From positions 186,001 through 250,000 of the forward strand of contig CANMWK010000004.1 in the NCBI GenBank assembly GCA_947501615.1: a stretch of DNA of 64,000 nt, in the 5' to 3' direction. The position numbers and the translations under genes were made by a program. Positions 44,155 to 53,833 of this stretch are shown piece by piece (position 1 is the first letter of the stretch; every line of letters starts with the position of its first letter). The notes under the pieces were generated by a model. That model ran no database searches. It was not told where the DNA came from and saw only the letters and a list, made by a program, of their open reading frames with translations. This DNA is from an uncultured Tenacibaculum sp. (GTDB lineage Bacteria; Bacteroidota; Bacteroidia; Flavobacteriales; Flavobacteriaceae).

Positions 44155-45162
44155 ATGGCAACAGATAAAGAAAAAGAAGCGAAACTAAAAGCGCTTCAAT
44201 TAACTCTAGATAAATTAGATAAGTCTTACGGAAAAGGAACTGTAATGAAATTGGGTGATAAGGTAATCGATGATGTAGATGCCATATCTTCTGGTTCTTT
44301 AGGGTTAGATTTAGCGTTAGGTGTTGGTGGATATCCTAGAGGAAGAATTATTGAAATTTATGGACCAGAATCTTCTGGTAAAACAACCTTAACTATACAT
44401 GCCATTGCAGAAGCTCAAAAAGCGGGTGGAATTGCAGCATTTATTGATGCAGAACATGCTTTCGATCGTTTTTATGCTGAAAGTTTAGGGGTAGATGTTG
44501 ATAACTTAATTATATCGCAACCAGATCATGGAGAACAAGCATTAGAAATTGCTGATAACTTAATTCGTTCTGGTGCTATTGATATTGTTGTTGTCGATTC
44601 TGTAGCAGCGTTAACACCAAAATCTGAGATTGAAGGTGAAATGGGTGATTCTAAAATGGGATTACATGCACGTTTAATGTCTCAAGCATTACGTAAATTA
44701 ACAGCTACGATTAGTAAAACTAACTGTACAGTTATCTTTATTAACCAATTACGTGAAAAGATTGGTGTTATGTTTGGAAATCCAGAAACTACAACGGGTG
44801 GTAATGCATTAAAATTCTATGCTTCTGTTCGTTTAGATATTCGTAGAAGAACCCAAATTAAAGATGGAGATCGTGTTATTGGTAACAGTACTAAAGTGAA
44901 AATTGTTAAAAACAAAGTAGCACCACCTTTCCAAACTGCAGAGTTTGATATTATGTATGGATTAGGTATTTCTAAAGTTGGTGAAATTTTAGATATCGGT
45001 GTAGAATTGGGTATTGTTAAAAAGAGTGGTTCTTGGTTTAGCTATGGAGATACTAAATTAGGTCAAGGTAGAGATGCCGTTAAAAACTTAATTAAAGATA
45101 ATCCAGAATTAATGGAAGAGTTAGAAACTAAGATTAAAGAAGCTATCGATAATCAAGAGTAG
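44155..45162 (+). CDS. recA: Recombinase RecA
   Basis: 335 residues. [20 protein letters not shown] (Walker A), [22 protein letters not shown] (Walker B and loop L1), [20 protein letters not shown]-like NQ-L-K motif and a C-terminal acidic tail. It catalyses homologous strand exchange and, with LexA-type repressors, the damage response. Ends before a strong terminator. Confidence 0.98.
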   Translation: MATDKEKEAKLKALQLTLDKLDKSYGKGTVMKLGDKVIDDVDAISSGSLGLDLALGVGGYPRGRIIEIYGPESSGKTTLTIHAIAEAQKAGGIAAFIDAEHAFDRFYAESLGVDVDNLIISQPDHGEQALEIADNLIRSGAIDIVVVDSVAALTPKSEIEGEMGDSKMGLHARLMSQALRKLTATISKTNCTVIFINQLREKIGVMFGNPETTTGGNALKFYASVRLDIRRRTQIKDGDRVIGNSTKVKIVKNKVAPPFQTAEFDIMYGLGISKVGEILDIGVELGIVKKSGSWFSYGDTKLGQGRDAVKNLIKDNPELMEELETKIKEAIDNQE

Positions 45163-45186
45163 TTATATATATTATGAACTAAAAAA

Positions 45187-45224
45187 AGAGGCTGTCTAAA
45201 AATTTTTAGACAGCCTCTTTTTTG
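45187..45224 (+). terminator. Terminator of recA
   Basis: AAAGAGGCTGTCTAAAAA...TTTTTAGACAGCCTCTTTTTT: a perfect long stem followed by T-run. Confidence 0.92.
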
Positions 45225-45370
45225 TAATATACTATTTATACATAAGGTAAATTTGAGTAGTTATGATATATTAAATTTTTACTATCGATAATTTAAATGC
45301 TAAATAATTATTTTGTTTTAAAAATAATTATCTGTAAATTAGGTAATTATAAATCCAAACCCCCAATAAC

Positions 45371-45907
45371 ATGTGTAAATCAGTTTTTCTACTACTATTT
45401 TTTGCTGTGCTTCATTTTTCATTTTCACAAAGTGAAAATATTGATAATCTAATTCAAGAAGCTTTACTAGAAGCAAAACAAACCAATAAAAGTGTATTTA
45501 TAAACTATTTGTCAACTTCCTGTAAGAAAAGCAAACAGTTAAAAAATAAAATGAATGTTAAAAGTTTTAAATATTTATTCAATACAAATTACGTTGTCGT
45601 AAATATTATGATTCCTAGAAAAGAAACAAAGGAATATGTTCATTGCTCTAATCCTATGAAGTCTTTTAATAAAATAGAATGCAAACAGATTAAATTTCCA
45701 TTTTGGAATATTTTAAATAATGAAGGTGATTTAGTAGCTGTTTCTTTTCAAGAAGGAGAAGATTTAGGTTTTCCAACTACTAAAAAAGCAATTGAAAATT
45801 TTATAGGTATTATACGTGATACTTCAAAATTTTGTGAAGTAAAACTAGACAAAATAGCATCTATTTTTAAAGATACAAATAAGCAAAATCTTTATACTAC
45901 TAGATAA
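45371..45907 (+). CDS. Thioredoxin-fold-like secreted protein lacking CxxC
   Basis: 178 residues with signal peptide (FLLLFFAVLHFSFSQ). ALLEAKQTNKSVFINYLSTSCKKSKQLKNK looks like a thioredoxin-like region, but the expected CxxC is TSCKKS (one Cys), so disulfide reductase activity is doubtful. Later Cys residues (HCSN and ECKQ) may pair. Periplasmic role unknown. It has a terminator downstream. Confidence 0.55.
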   Translation: MCKSVFLLLFFAVLHFSFSQSENIDNLIQEALLEAKQTNKSVFINYLSTSCKKSKQLKNKMNVKSFKYLFNTNYVVVNIMIPRKETKEYVHCSNPMKSFNKIECKQIKFPFWNILNNEGDLVAVSFQEGEDLGFPTTKKAIENFIGIIRDTSKFCEVKLDKIASIFKDTNKQNLYTTR

Positions 45908-45929
45908 TAAAAATCTGACAAAAAAATTA

Positions 45930-45960
45930 AAGCTGTCTATTTTTTAGATAGCTTTTTTTA
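45930..45960 (+). terminator. Terminator after the 178-aa secreted protein
   Basis: AAGCTGTCTATTTTTTAGATAGCTTTTTTT: AAGCT-TCTA pairs with TAGA-AGCTT, then T-run. Confidence 0.8.
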
Positions 45961-45997
45961 GTGCCAAATAAAATCTTAGTTTAGTAAAAAACTATTG

Positions 45998-46531
45998 ATG
46001 AAAATAAATGCTAATATTGAATTAAAAAGAATTACAGTTTCTGATTGCAATGCTCTTTTTAATTTAATGAAAGAAATATATCCACAAGCTTACGATCATT
46101 TTTGGGAAGATAAAGGAAATTGGTATGTTGCCTCTCAATATTCTAAAGAAAATATAACTAAAGAATTGTTGGAAGAGGATACTGATTACTATTTTATCAT
46201 TTATAAGGGAGAAAAAGTAGGTAATTTTAGAATTATTTGGAATCACAAATTAGCAGACTTTTCTGAAAGAAAAACAGTGAAATTACATCGAATATATCTA
46301 CATAAAAAAACACAAGGTAAAGGTATTGGTAAGCAATTATTACAATGGTTAGAGCAAGAAGCTAAGAAAAAACAATATGAAATGATTTGGCTTGATGCTA
46401 TGGATGAAAAGCCACAAGCTTTTCAGTTTTATAAAAAATTAGGTTACCAATACCATTCACATTGTTTTTTACCTTTTGAATTATTACATGACAAGTATAG
46501 AAAAATGAGTCAGGTATATAAAATGCTATAA
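45998..46531 (+). CDS. GNAT-family acetyltransferase
   Basis: 177 residues from ATG 45998; TTG 45995 is alternative. VKLHRIYLHKKTQGKGIGKQLLQWLEQEAKK contains the acetyl-CoA loop (QGKGIGKQ) and LGYQYHSHCFLPFE the C-terminal strand. N-acetyltransferase of unknown target. Confidence 0.85.
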   Translation: MKINANIELKRITVSDCNALFNLMKEIYPQAYDHFWEDKGNWYVASQYSKENITKELLEEDTDYYFIIYKGEKVGNFRIIWNHKLADFSERKTVKLHRIYLHKKTQGKGIGKQLLQWLEQEAKKKQYEMIWLDAMDEKPQAFQFYKKLGYQYHSHCFLPFELLHDKYRKMSQVYKML

Positions 46532-46602
46532 AATGGATTATCGCTATGGAAGTAAGCATGCGAGAAATTTATTTTATACTTTTTTACACAAATATGTTAG
46601 CG

Positions 46603-47034
46603 TTATACTCCAGTACTACCAAAACCACCAGCACCTCTATCGGTTTCGTCTAACACAGTAACTTCTTGCCAAGTTATACGTTCATGCTTTGCAATGACTA
46701 ATTGAGCAATACGTTCTCCATCATTAACAACGAAATCTTCATTAGAAAGGTTAACCAAAATTACACCTATTTCACCTCTATAATCAGCATCAACAGTTCC
46801 AGGAGAATTTAATACAGTAATTCCTTTCTTAGCAGCAAGTCCACTTCGTGGACGAACTTGAGCTTCATAACCTAAAGGCAGCGCAATAAATAAACCTGTT
46901 TTTACAATAGCTCGCTCTAAGGGTTTTAAAGTTATAGGTTCATTTAAATTAGCACGTAAATCCATTCCAGCAGAACCTTCTGTTTCATAAGCAGGAATTT
47001 GATGTTTAGATGTATTAATTATTTCGACGTTCAT
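46603..47034 (-). CDS. dut: dUTP diphosphatase
   Basis: 143 residues. All five trimeric dUTPase motifs are visible: [46 protein letters not shown] and [10 protein letters not shown]. Hydrolyses dUTP to dUMP, keeping uracil out of DNA. Confidence 0.95.
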   Translation of the reverse strand: MNVEIINTSKHQIPAYETEGSAGMDLRANLNEPITLKPLERAIVKTGLFIALPLGYEAQVRPRSGLAAKKGITVLNSPGTVDADYRGEIGVILVNLSNEDFVVNDGERIAQLVIAKHERITWQEVTVLDETDRGAGGFGSTGV

Positions 47035-47129
47035 TTTATTTTTTTTAGGCGATCAAAGATAAATAATACTTACTATTACTCACTAGATTATAGATTTATT
47101 AATTTAGCATTTCAAAACAAACAACAAAG

Positions 47130-48125
47130 ATGATTGAATTTGAAAAAATAGCTGTTGTCGGCGGGGGAAGTTGGGCTACTGCTATTGTGAAAATGTTATC
47201 TGAAAATATGACCAATATAGGGTGGTATATGAGAAGTATTTATGCTATAGAGCATATAAAAAGAAATAAACATAACCCTAACTACTTAAGTTCAGCAGAG
47301 TTACATCCAGAGCAATTAGATTTAACAAATGATATTAACAAATTAGTTAAAAACTATGATGTTTTAATTTTTGCTATACCTTCAGCTTTTTTAAATGCAG
47401 AACTAGAAAAACTAACGGTATCTCTAGAGAATAAAATCATTTTTTCAGCAATTAAAGGAATTGTACCAGAAACAGGTTTAATAGTAGGAGAGCACTTTCA
47501 TAAGCATTATAATATTTCGTATGAAAATATAGGAGTTATCGCAGGACCATGTCATGCTGAAGAAGTAGCAATGGAACGCCTTTCTTATTTGACTATAGCT
47601 TCACAAGATCAACAAAAAGCAGAAGAATTAAGTACCTACATTAAAGGAAGGTATATTAAAACAAAAGTATCAGATGATATCTTTGGAACAGAATATTCAG
47701 CGATGCTTAAAAATATTTATGCAATAGCGGCAGGAATAGCACACGGATTAGGATATGGAGATAATTTTCAATCGGTATTAATGAGTAATGCCATTCGCGA
47801 AATGAAACGATACATAAAAAAAGTGCATCGAATGAAGCGAAATATTAATAACTCTGCATATTTAGGAGATTTATTAGTAACAGGATATTCTGTATTTAGT
47901 CGAAATAGAATGTTTGGAAATATGATTGGCAAAGGATACACAGTAAAATCTGCCATGTTAGAAATGAGTATGGTTGCCGAAGGGTATTATGCAACAAAAA
48001 GCGCTTATAAAATCAATGAAAAAAATGGTGCTAAAACGCCTATTATAAATGCCATATATAGCATTTTATATGGAAAAAAAGAGGCGAAAGAAGTGTTTGA
48101 GAAACTAACAAATATGTTAGATTAA
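47130..48125 (+). CDS. gpsA: NAD(P)H-dependent glycerol-3-phosphate dehydrogenase
   Basis: 331 residues. GGGSWATAIVKML (Rossmann loop), FSAIKGIVPETG, GPCHAEEVAMERLSYLTIA and YSAMLKNIYAIAAGIAHGLGYGDN (catalytic Lys) match GpsA, which makes sn-glycerol-3-phosphate for phospholipids. Normal length. Confidence 0.92.
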   Translation: MIEFEKIAVVGGGSWATAIVKMLSENMTNIGWYMRSIYAIEHIKRNKHNPNYLSSAELHPEQLDLTNDINKLVKNYDVLIFAIPSAFLNAELEKLTVSLENKIIFSAIKGIVPETGLIVGEHFHKHYNISYENIGVIAGPCHAEEVAMERLSYLTIASQDQQKAEELSTYIKGRYIKTKVSDDIFGTEYSAMLKNIYAIAAGIAHGLGYGDNFQSVLMSNAIREMKRYIKKVHRMKRNINNSAYLGDLLVTGYSVFSRNRMFGNMIGKGYTVKSAMLEMSMVAEGYYATKSAYKINEKNGAKTPIINAIYSILYGKKEAKEVFEKLTNMLD

Positions 48126-48334
48126 TTTTTCAAATTAAAAGTATAAAAACCCTTCAAATAATACCTACAAAATGAAATCAAACATCATCTAACGCCTAAA
48201 TCTTTAACGCCACAAATGTAAATTAAAATTTTTTTTTAAGAACTAAATTAAGTTAATAAATAATTTCGATAAAGTTAATTAAAAATTAACAAAAATTAAT
48301 ATTTTTACAACAACTAGTATATTTTTAAACAACG

Positions 48335-48994
48335 ATGAAAACAATTCAAGAAGCTGTTGAAATTACTATAAGAAAAACCCCTTTTATAGAAGAAGCCCTT
48401 AATGAAAAGTTAATAAATGTATCATCATTAGCTAGGTTAATACTCCCAGAAGTAGCCCAACAACTTAAAAAAGAAGTAAAAGTTGGAGCTGTTATGATGG
48501 CTATTAACAGATTATCTCCTGCTAATGAGTTACGTATTCGAAAGAATATAAAAAAGTTAGCATTAGATTTAGGCGATGTAATTGTGCGTTCGGATTTATG
48601 TGATTTTACATTTAAAAACTCCCCTAAATTATTTAAACAAATAGCCGTTATTTTAGATAAATCTTCAGAAAATAACGACATTTTTTTAACGATATCCCAA
48701 GGGATATTTGAAACTAATATTGTAGCAAGTAAAACTTTACAACCATTAATTCAAAAAACATTTGAAAAAGAAGTGTTAATTAATAATGTTGATAATTTAG
48801 CTTCTATAACTATAAAATTACCAAAAGAAAATTTAGAACAATCGGGAATCTATTATTTCATTTTAAAACAATTTGCTTGGGCAAATATCGCTGTACAAGA
48901 AGTAATTTCGACTACGCACGAAATGACTATAGTGGTAAAAGAACAAGATGTTAATGAAACATTTTCAATTCTAATGGATTTAAAATTAAGCTAA
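48335..48994 (+). CDS. ACT-like regulatory protein (219 aa)
   Basis: N-terminal helical part (SLARLILPEVAQQLKKEV-KVGAVMMAINRLS) followed by about 110 residues with the beta-alpha-beta pattern of a tandem ACT-like fold (DIFLTISQGIFETNIVASKT, FAWANIAVQEVISTTHEMTIVVKEQD), similar to the amino-acid-binding part of aspartokinases. No kinase domain is present. A role in amino-acid sensing is possible but not shown. The MFS gene follows after 7 bases. Confidence 0.5.
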   Translation: MKTIQEAVEITIRKTPFIEEALNEKLINVSSLARLILPEVAQQLKKEVKVGAVMMAINRLSPANELRIRKNIKKLALDLGDVIVRSDLCDFTFKNSPKLFKQIAVILDKSSENNDIFLTISQGIFETNIVASKTLQPLIQKTFEKEVLINNVDNLASITIKLPKENLEQSGIYYFILKQFAWANIAVQEVISTTHEMTIVVKEQDVNETFSILMDLKLS

Positions 48995-49001
48995 ATCTTC
49001 T

Positions 49002-50270
49002 ATGCAAAAACAAGATCCGTTTGCATCTTTACGAATAAAAGAGTTTAATATTTTTTTATTAGTAAGGTTTGTATTAGTCTTTGGATGGTCAATGCAATTT
49101 CTTATTCTAGAATATGAAATTTATGAAATAACAAATTCTAAATTAGCTATAGGAATTATAGGATTAATGGAAGTTATTCCTGCTGTTTCAATGGCTTTAT
49201 TTGCTGGACATGTAGTAGATCAAAAAGAAAAAAGAAATTTATTAGCCATATGTATTGCACTTTTTTCACTAATAAGTTTAGGTTTATATTTTCTCACATC
49301 TGATTATTATACTAAAGGTTGGAGTTATAATGCAGTTTTATATTCAATTTACGCTTTAGTGTTTTTTGGTGGTTTATTACGTTCTTTTTTCGGACCCACT
49401 ATTTTTTCTTTGGTAGCTTTAATTGTTCCAAAAAAATTATATACAAATGCTGCTACTTGGAATAGCTCAACTTGGCAATTAGCCAAAATTTTAGGAGTAT
49501 CATTCGGTGGTTTTTCAATAAGTTTATTTGGAGTTGATTCCTCTTTATTACTAGTATTTTCACTTGTAGCATTATCTTTTATTTTATTATTATTCATTAA
49601 GAAAAAACCAATTTTAAATAAAAATATAGGAGAACCTATTTTTGAAAGTTTAAAAGAAGGAATTCAATTTGTTAAAAATTCTAAAGTAATTTTAGGTGCT
49701 TTAACTCTAGATATGATTTCTGTTCTTTTTGGAGGAGCAGTAGCTCTACTTCCTGTCTTTGCTAAGGATATTTTAAAAGTAGGTCCTGAAGGTTTTGGCT
49801 TTTTAAGTGCAGCACCAGCTGTAGGAGCTTTTTTAACCATGTTAATAACAGCATATATTCCAGTTAGTAAAAATGCTGGAAAGAAGCTTCTAGTAGCCAT
49901 TTTTGGTTTTGGTATTTGTATACTAGTTTTTGGTTTATCAACTAGTTTTTGGTTATCTCTTATAGCTCTATTCTTTAGTGGTGTTACAGATGGAATATCT
50001 ATGGTAATTAGACAAACGATTTTACAACTGAAAACACCAGATCATATGCGAGGTAGAGTAGCATCTGTAAATTCAATATTTGTTGGTTCATCTAATGAAT
50101 TGGGAGCTTTTGAAAGTGGATTGACGGCTAAACTAATGGGAACTGTCACTGCTGTAGTTTTTGGAGGAACAATGACGTTGTTAACAGTAATAACTACCGC
50201 AATAAAAAATCCAACCTTAAGAAGATTGGATTTAACTAAAGATATGGAAGAACAGGAAGAAAATAGTTAA
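49002..50270 (+). CDS. MFS transporter (EntS/MFS_3-like)
   Basis: 422 residues with about twelve membrane helices. FALFAGHVVDQKEKRNLL (loop 2-3 motif, GxxxDxxxRr), SSTWQLAKILGVSFGG and LKTPDHMRGRVASVNSIFVGSSNELGAFESG are seen in the EntS-type exporters. Substrate unknown. Its TAA lies at the edge of repeat R1 copy 3, whose end supplies bases of the stop. Confidence 0.85.
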   Translation: MQKQDPFASLRIKEFNIFLLVRFVLVFGWSMQFLILEYEIYEITNSKLAIGIIGLMEVIPAVSMALFAGHVVDQKEKRNLLAICIALFSLISLGLYFLTSDYYTKGWSYNAVLYSIYALVFFGGLLRSFFGPTIFSLVALIVPKKLYTNAATWNSSTWQLAKILGVSFGGFSISLFGVDSSLLLVFSLVALSFILLLFIKKKPILNKNIGEPIFESLKEGIQFVKNSKVILGALTLDMISVLFGGAVALLPVFAKDILKVGPEGFGFLSAAPAVGAFLTMLITAYIPVSKNAGKKLLVAIFGFGICILVFGLSTSFWLSLIALFFSGVTDGISMVIRQTILQLKTPDHMRGRVASVNSIFVGSSNELGAFESGLTAKLMGTVTAVVFGGTMTLLTVITTAIKNPTLRRLDLTKDMEEQEENS

Positions 50271-50366
50271 TCGCAGGGCGATAACCAAGGATTTAATTCA
50301 TGAATACACTTGTATCGAAATGTTTGAAAATTTCAAATAGATACCTCGTATGCTTGCATCGAGGCA
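50266..50366 (-). repeat. Dispersed ~100 bp repeat R1, copy 3 (inverted)
   Basis: Reads on the minus strand CCTCGATGCAAGCATACGAG...TTTCGATACAAGTGT...CTTGGTTATCGCCCTGCGAT plus TAA. It fills the 98-base gap between two convergent genes, with the plus gene's TAA in one edge and the minus gene's TAA (50369-50371) 3 bases beyond the other. Confidence 0.8.
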
Positions 50367-50368
50367 GT

Positions 50369-50818
50369 TTATCTAACTATTTTCGACCAGTTTTCATCGG
50401 CTTTTTTTCGCAACTCTTCAGGGTTGTCTTTTAACCAAGATTTTAAAGTATTAGTACCCCATGAATTATAGAAAAGATATAATTTACCATCTCTAATTTC
50501 ATAAGTTTTAGGATTAATTCCTACTTTTTTACCATTCATTTTTCCAATGGCATAAGCACAATAACCCCCATACTGAGGAATATATTTTTTAGGGTTTTTC
50601 TTAAATGTTTGCAAATTTTGTTCACTGTAAAAGCGAAATGAAACACCATCGTATGTTGTAGAAAATTTTGGAGTTCCTTTAACAGCCATATTAGAAAAGT
50701 AAGCCACTACATCATACCCATTTGCTACAGCACCTTTTTTAACATTATAAACTTTATTCTGTGAAAAAACAGAAATGGTTAAAAATATTGATAATAAACT
50801 GATTAATTGTAATTTCAT
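50369..50818 (-). CDS. YHS-domain secreted protein
   Basis: 149 residues with signal peptide (LLSIFLTISVFSQN). GYDVVAYFSNMAVKGTPKF, FRFYSEQNLQTFKKNPKKYIPQYGGYCAYAIG (YHS metal-binding fold) and IRDGKLYLFYNSWGTN. Likely a periplasmic metal-responsive or -binding protein. A paralogue lies at 51041-51490. Confidence 0.8.
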   Translation of the reverse strand: MKLQLISLLSIFLTISVFSQNKVYNVKKGAVANGYDVVAYFSNMAVKGTPKFSTTYDGVSFRFYSEQNLQTFKKNPKKYIPQYGGYCAYAIGKMNGKKVGINPKTYEIRDGKLYLFYNSWGTNTLKSWLKDNPEELRKKADENWSKIVR

Positions 50819-51040
50819 ATGACTCTAATTTGATATTAAAGTCGAAAAACACGTGTATAAATTACAAGTGTTTAAAAATTAAATTTGGTGTCAGTTTTAA
50901 ATTATAATGCTTGTTTCTAAGCACAGTTCATTCCGAATTAACCTGTGCTAAATTTGATGACAACCTAAAATATTGGAATAAATACAGGACAATAAATTTT
51001 AGGTTAACATATTGTATATGCTATAAATAACGATAAAAAA

Positions 51041-51490
51041 TTAATCTTTTTTATTTTTTATTTCCTCCCAATTCTTATCTCCTTTAGCTTGTAGTGCTTT
51101 TGTATCCCCTTCTTGCCAATCTTCTAATTTATTTGCAAAAAAAGAATTATAGAAAAGATATAATTTTCCATCTCTTATTTCGTAAACTTCAGGATCTACG
51201 CCCATTTTAATTTTCTTTTCAGCAACTGCATAGGCACAATATCCACCATATTGAGGTATGTATTTATCAGGATCACTAGTAAATTCTTTTAAGCTTTTTT
51301 CACTAGAAAAATAATAGGTTTTACCATTAAGATCTGTAGTGAACGTTTCTTTACCCTTAATAGGAGTTTTATTGCTGAAATAAGAAACTACGTCGTATCC
51401 TCCAACAGCTACTGTATCATTTGTATTAGAACATTGATAACTAAGAGTAGCTATAAAAATTACAATTAGATAGAAGATTGTTTTTTTCAT
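51041..51490 (-). CDS. YHS-domain lipoprotein
   Basis: 149 residues, lipobox LSYQCS (Cys about 20). GYDVVSYFSNKTPIKG, EKSLKEFTSDPDKYIPQYGGYCAYAVA and IRDGKLYLFYNSFFANKL are near-copies of the 50369 protein, so the two arose by duplication and now differ in anchoring. Same strand, 222 bases apart. Confidence 0.8.
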   Translation of the reverse strand: MKKTIFYLIVIFIATLSYQCSNTNDTVAVGGYDVVSYFSNKTPIKGKETFTTDLNGKTYYFSSEKSLKEFTSDPDKYIPQYGGYCAYAVAEKKIKMGVDPEVYEIRDGKLYLFYNSFFANKLEDWQEGDTKALQAKGDKNWEEIKNKKD

Positions 51491-51533
51491 CGGAATAAGA
51501 TTTAAATCGGTTTATAAATATATTTATTTGTCT

Positions 51534-52508
51534 TTAAAAAACCATCAAATTACAACCACGAATATCAGAATTATCAAAACGACCAATAATTTCAAAAGAA
51601 TTATCATCATATATTTTTCCTAAATCCTGCGTAGCAATAAATGAACAAGAATTATAATTTGCTAAATCTATAACATTAATTCCTCCGGTTTTATTGTTGT
51701 TTTGTATAGTTAAAGGGTCTTCAGTGTCTCTAGAAAAAACTTTCATCCATGGTGGACACTGAAAAATCCCATGTCCTTTAGAGTATCCCTGACTCAATAA
51801 TTCTGTCATTCCATATTCTGAATGAATCTTTTCAACACCAAATCCTTGTTTTAAAATAGTATGAAGTTCCGTTCTAATTAATTCTTTTCTCCTTCCTTTC
51901 ATTCCACCTGTTTCCATAACTATTGTGTTCTTTAAGCTGAATTGATGTATTTCAACTATATCTAAAAGAGCAAAAGAAACCCCTATTAAAAGTACTTTTT
52001 TATTTTGATTATCTAAGGAGATTAATTTATCAGCAAGTTCATTTAAATTGTTTAAATAAAATCCACTATCAGCATTTTTAGACCTTTTTATAAGATCGTT
52101 AACCATGTATATTAATGACGAACCTTTTCTTTCTAAATAATTTGGTAAAAGTGCTAAAACAACATAATCTTCTATGTTTCCATAAAAATGCTTAAAGCCT
52201 GCTAAATAACTCTTTTCATATAAAGAAATATCAGTAACATAATGTTTACTGGTACTACTTCCTGTGGTTCCAGAGCTTGTAAAGATTTCGGTAATAGCCG
52301 AGGAACTACTTAAAATTTGGTGCGATTTAAAAAATTGGATTGGTAAAAAAGGGATGTCTTGTATTTCTTTTACATCACTAGGATGAATGTATAACAAGTC
52401 GCAAAATGATCGATATACGGGATTATTTTCAAATTGATATGCAAAAATTTGAAATGTTTTTTCCTCAAATTCACTTTCTGAACTAATATGTGTAAAACAA
52501 TTTTTCAT
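51534..52508 (-). CDS. LuxE-like acyl-protein synthetase
   Basis: 324 residues from ATG 52508. PFLPIQFFKSHQILSSSSA and IFTSSGTTGSSTSKHYV is the AMP-binding Ser/Thr/Gly loop of LuxE-type acyl-protein synthetases, and later MTELLSQGYS and IDLANYNSCSFIATQDLGK match adenylate-forming enzymes. LuxE activates fatty acids for aldehyde formation in light emission, but lux genes are absent, so here it may act in lipid or surface polymer chemistry. Confidence 0.75.
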   Translation of the reverse strand: MKNCFTHISSESEFEEKTFQIFAYQFENNPVYRSFCDLLYIHPSDVKEIQDIPFLPIQFFKSHQILSSSSAITEIFTSSGTTGSSTSKHYVTDISLYEKSYLAGFKHFYGNIEDYVVLALLPNYLERKGSSLIYMVNDLIKRSKNADSGFYLNNLNELADKLISLDNQNKKVLLIGVSFALLDIVEIHQFSLKNTIVMETGGMKGRRKELIRTELHTILKQGFGVEKIHSEYGMTELLSQGYSKGHGIFQCPPWMKVFSRDTEDPLTIQNNNKTGGINVIDLANYNSCSFIATQDLGKIYDDNSFEIIGRFDNSDIRGCNLMVF

Positions 52509-52592
52509 AAAAAAAAACAAAAATACGAGTTACAAACGCAACCTTTTACTAAAAATGTATCTTAATAGTAAAGACAAATAAATTTTATAAAA

Positions 52593-53822
52593 ATGAAAAA
52601 AATAATTAGGGTATTAATATTAATGGCAATTTGTGTTTTTATCTCTTGCTCTGAAAACACAGATATTAATGAGAATCTAAAAAAGCAGTTTAATGATATT
52701 CCTAAAGGAAAAGAAATGGTTGAAGCTAATAATAAGTTCGCACTACAGTTTATTGAAGAAGCTTTTAAAACAGAAGAGAGTAATAAAAACATAATGTTAT
52801 CTCCAGTAAGCTTATCTCTTGCTTTAGGAATGACTTATAATGGAGCTGAAACCAGTACTAAGGAAGCTTTTGAAAAAACCTTATTTTACGAAGGGTTAAC
52901 AAGATCACAAATTAATACTGTAAATAAGAATATCATCGATTATATTTCTAGTAGTACCCAAGGATCATTACTTGAAGTAGCTAATTCTATTTGGGGTAAT
53001 ACTAAATATATATTTGAAGAGGATTTTATAGCACTTAATAAAGATTTTTATAGAGCAGAAGTTAATAATTTAGATTTTACTAATCCTGCTTCTGTTAATG
53101 TAATTAATAATTGGGTTTCACAAAAAACATATGGAAAAATTCCAATAATTTTAAACGATGTAAAACCAAATGCGCTACTTTATTTAATTAATACACTATA
53201 CTTTAACGCAGATTGGAAAACAAGTTTTAATAAGGAAAACACAAAAGATGCGGTTTTTTTCAGTGCTGAAGGAGAAAAACAAGTGAAAATGATGAAGAAA
53301 ACAGATAAGGTTCTTTATGCTAAAAATTCAGTGTTTTCTTCCATTCAATTGCCTTACAAGGAAGAAAAATATATGATGACTGTTTTTTTACCTGAAGAAA
53401 ATAAAACTGTTGATGATGTTTTAAGTTACTTTAAAACTGAAAAGCTCACAGAATATCTTACAAGTTATAAAGAGGAAGTAGTTGATATTTCAGTACCTAA
53501 ATTTAAGTTTTCATTTGAAAAAAAATTAAACCAAACCTTACAAAACTTAGGATTAACTAATGCTTTTACTGATGAAGCTGATTTTTCTGGAATGACAGAT
53601 GTAGATTCAAAAATTACATTAGTAAAACAAAAAACATTTATAGATGTGAATGAAGAAGGAACAGAAGCTGCTGCAGTTACCGTTGTTGGAATTGAAACTA
53701 CCTCTATTGGCAATACTATTATGTTTAATTCCAACAAACCTTTTTTGTTTTTTATCACAGAAAAAGAAACCAATTCGATCTGTTTTGCAGGAAGAATTAG
53801 TGTACCAAAATATGAACAATAA
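52593..53822 (+). CDS. Serpin (serine protease inhibitor) lipoprotein
   Basis: 409 residues with lipobox FISCSEN (Cys about 19). It has the full serpin fold: FALQFIEEAFKTEESNKNIMLSPVSLSLALGMTYNGA, ANSIWGN, VNNWVSQKTYGKIP, LINTLYFNADWKTSF, the hinge VDVNEEGTEAAAVT and FNSNKPFLFFITEKETNSICFAG. The hinge residues fit an inhibitory serpin. It would sit on the cell surface and trap proteases. It leads a four-gene plus-strand run with three lipoproteins. Confidence 0.92.
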   Translation: MKKIIRVLILMAICVFISCSENTDINENLKKQFNDIPKGKEMVEANNKFALQFIEEAFKTEESNKNIMLSPVSLSLALGMTYNGAETSTKEAFEKTLFYEGLTRSQINTVNKNIIDYISSSTQGSLLEVANSIWGNTKYIFEEDFIALNKDFYRAEVNNLDFTNPASVNVINNWVSQKTYGKIPIILNDVKPNALLYLINTLYFNADWKTSFNKENTKDAVFFSAEGEKQVKMMKKTDKVLYAKNSVFSSIQLPYKEEKYMMTVFLPEENKTVDDVLSYFKTEKLTEYLTSYKEEVVDISVPKFKFSFEKKLNQTLQNLGLTNAFTDEADFSGMTDVDSKITLVKQKTFIDVNEEGTEAAAVTVVGIETTSIGNTIMFNSNKPFLFFITEKETNSICFAGRISVPKYEQ

Positions 53823-53833
53823 AATATATAATT

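Noticed and set aside
51534-52508. Bioluminescence gene
   Set aside because: LuxE-like fold alone does not give light; no luxAB or luxC.
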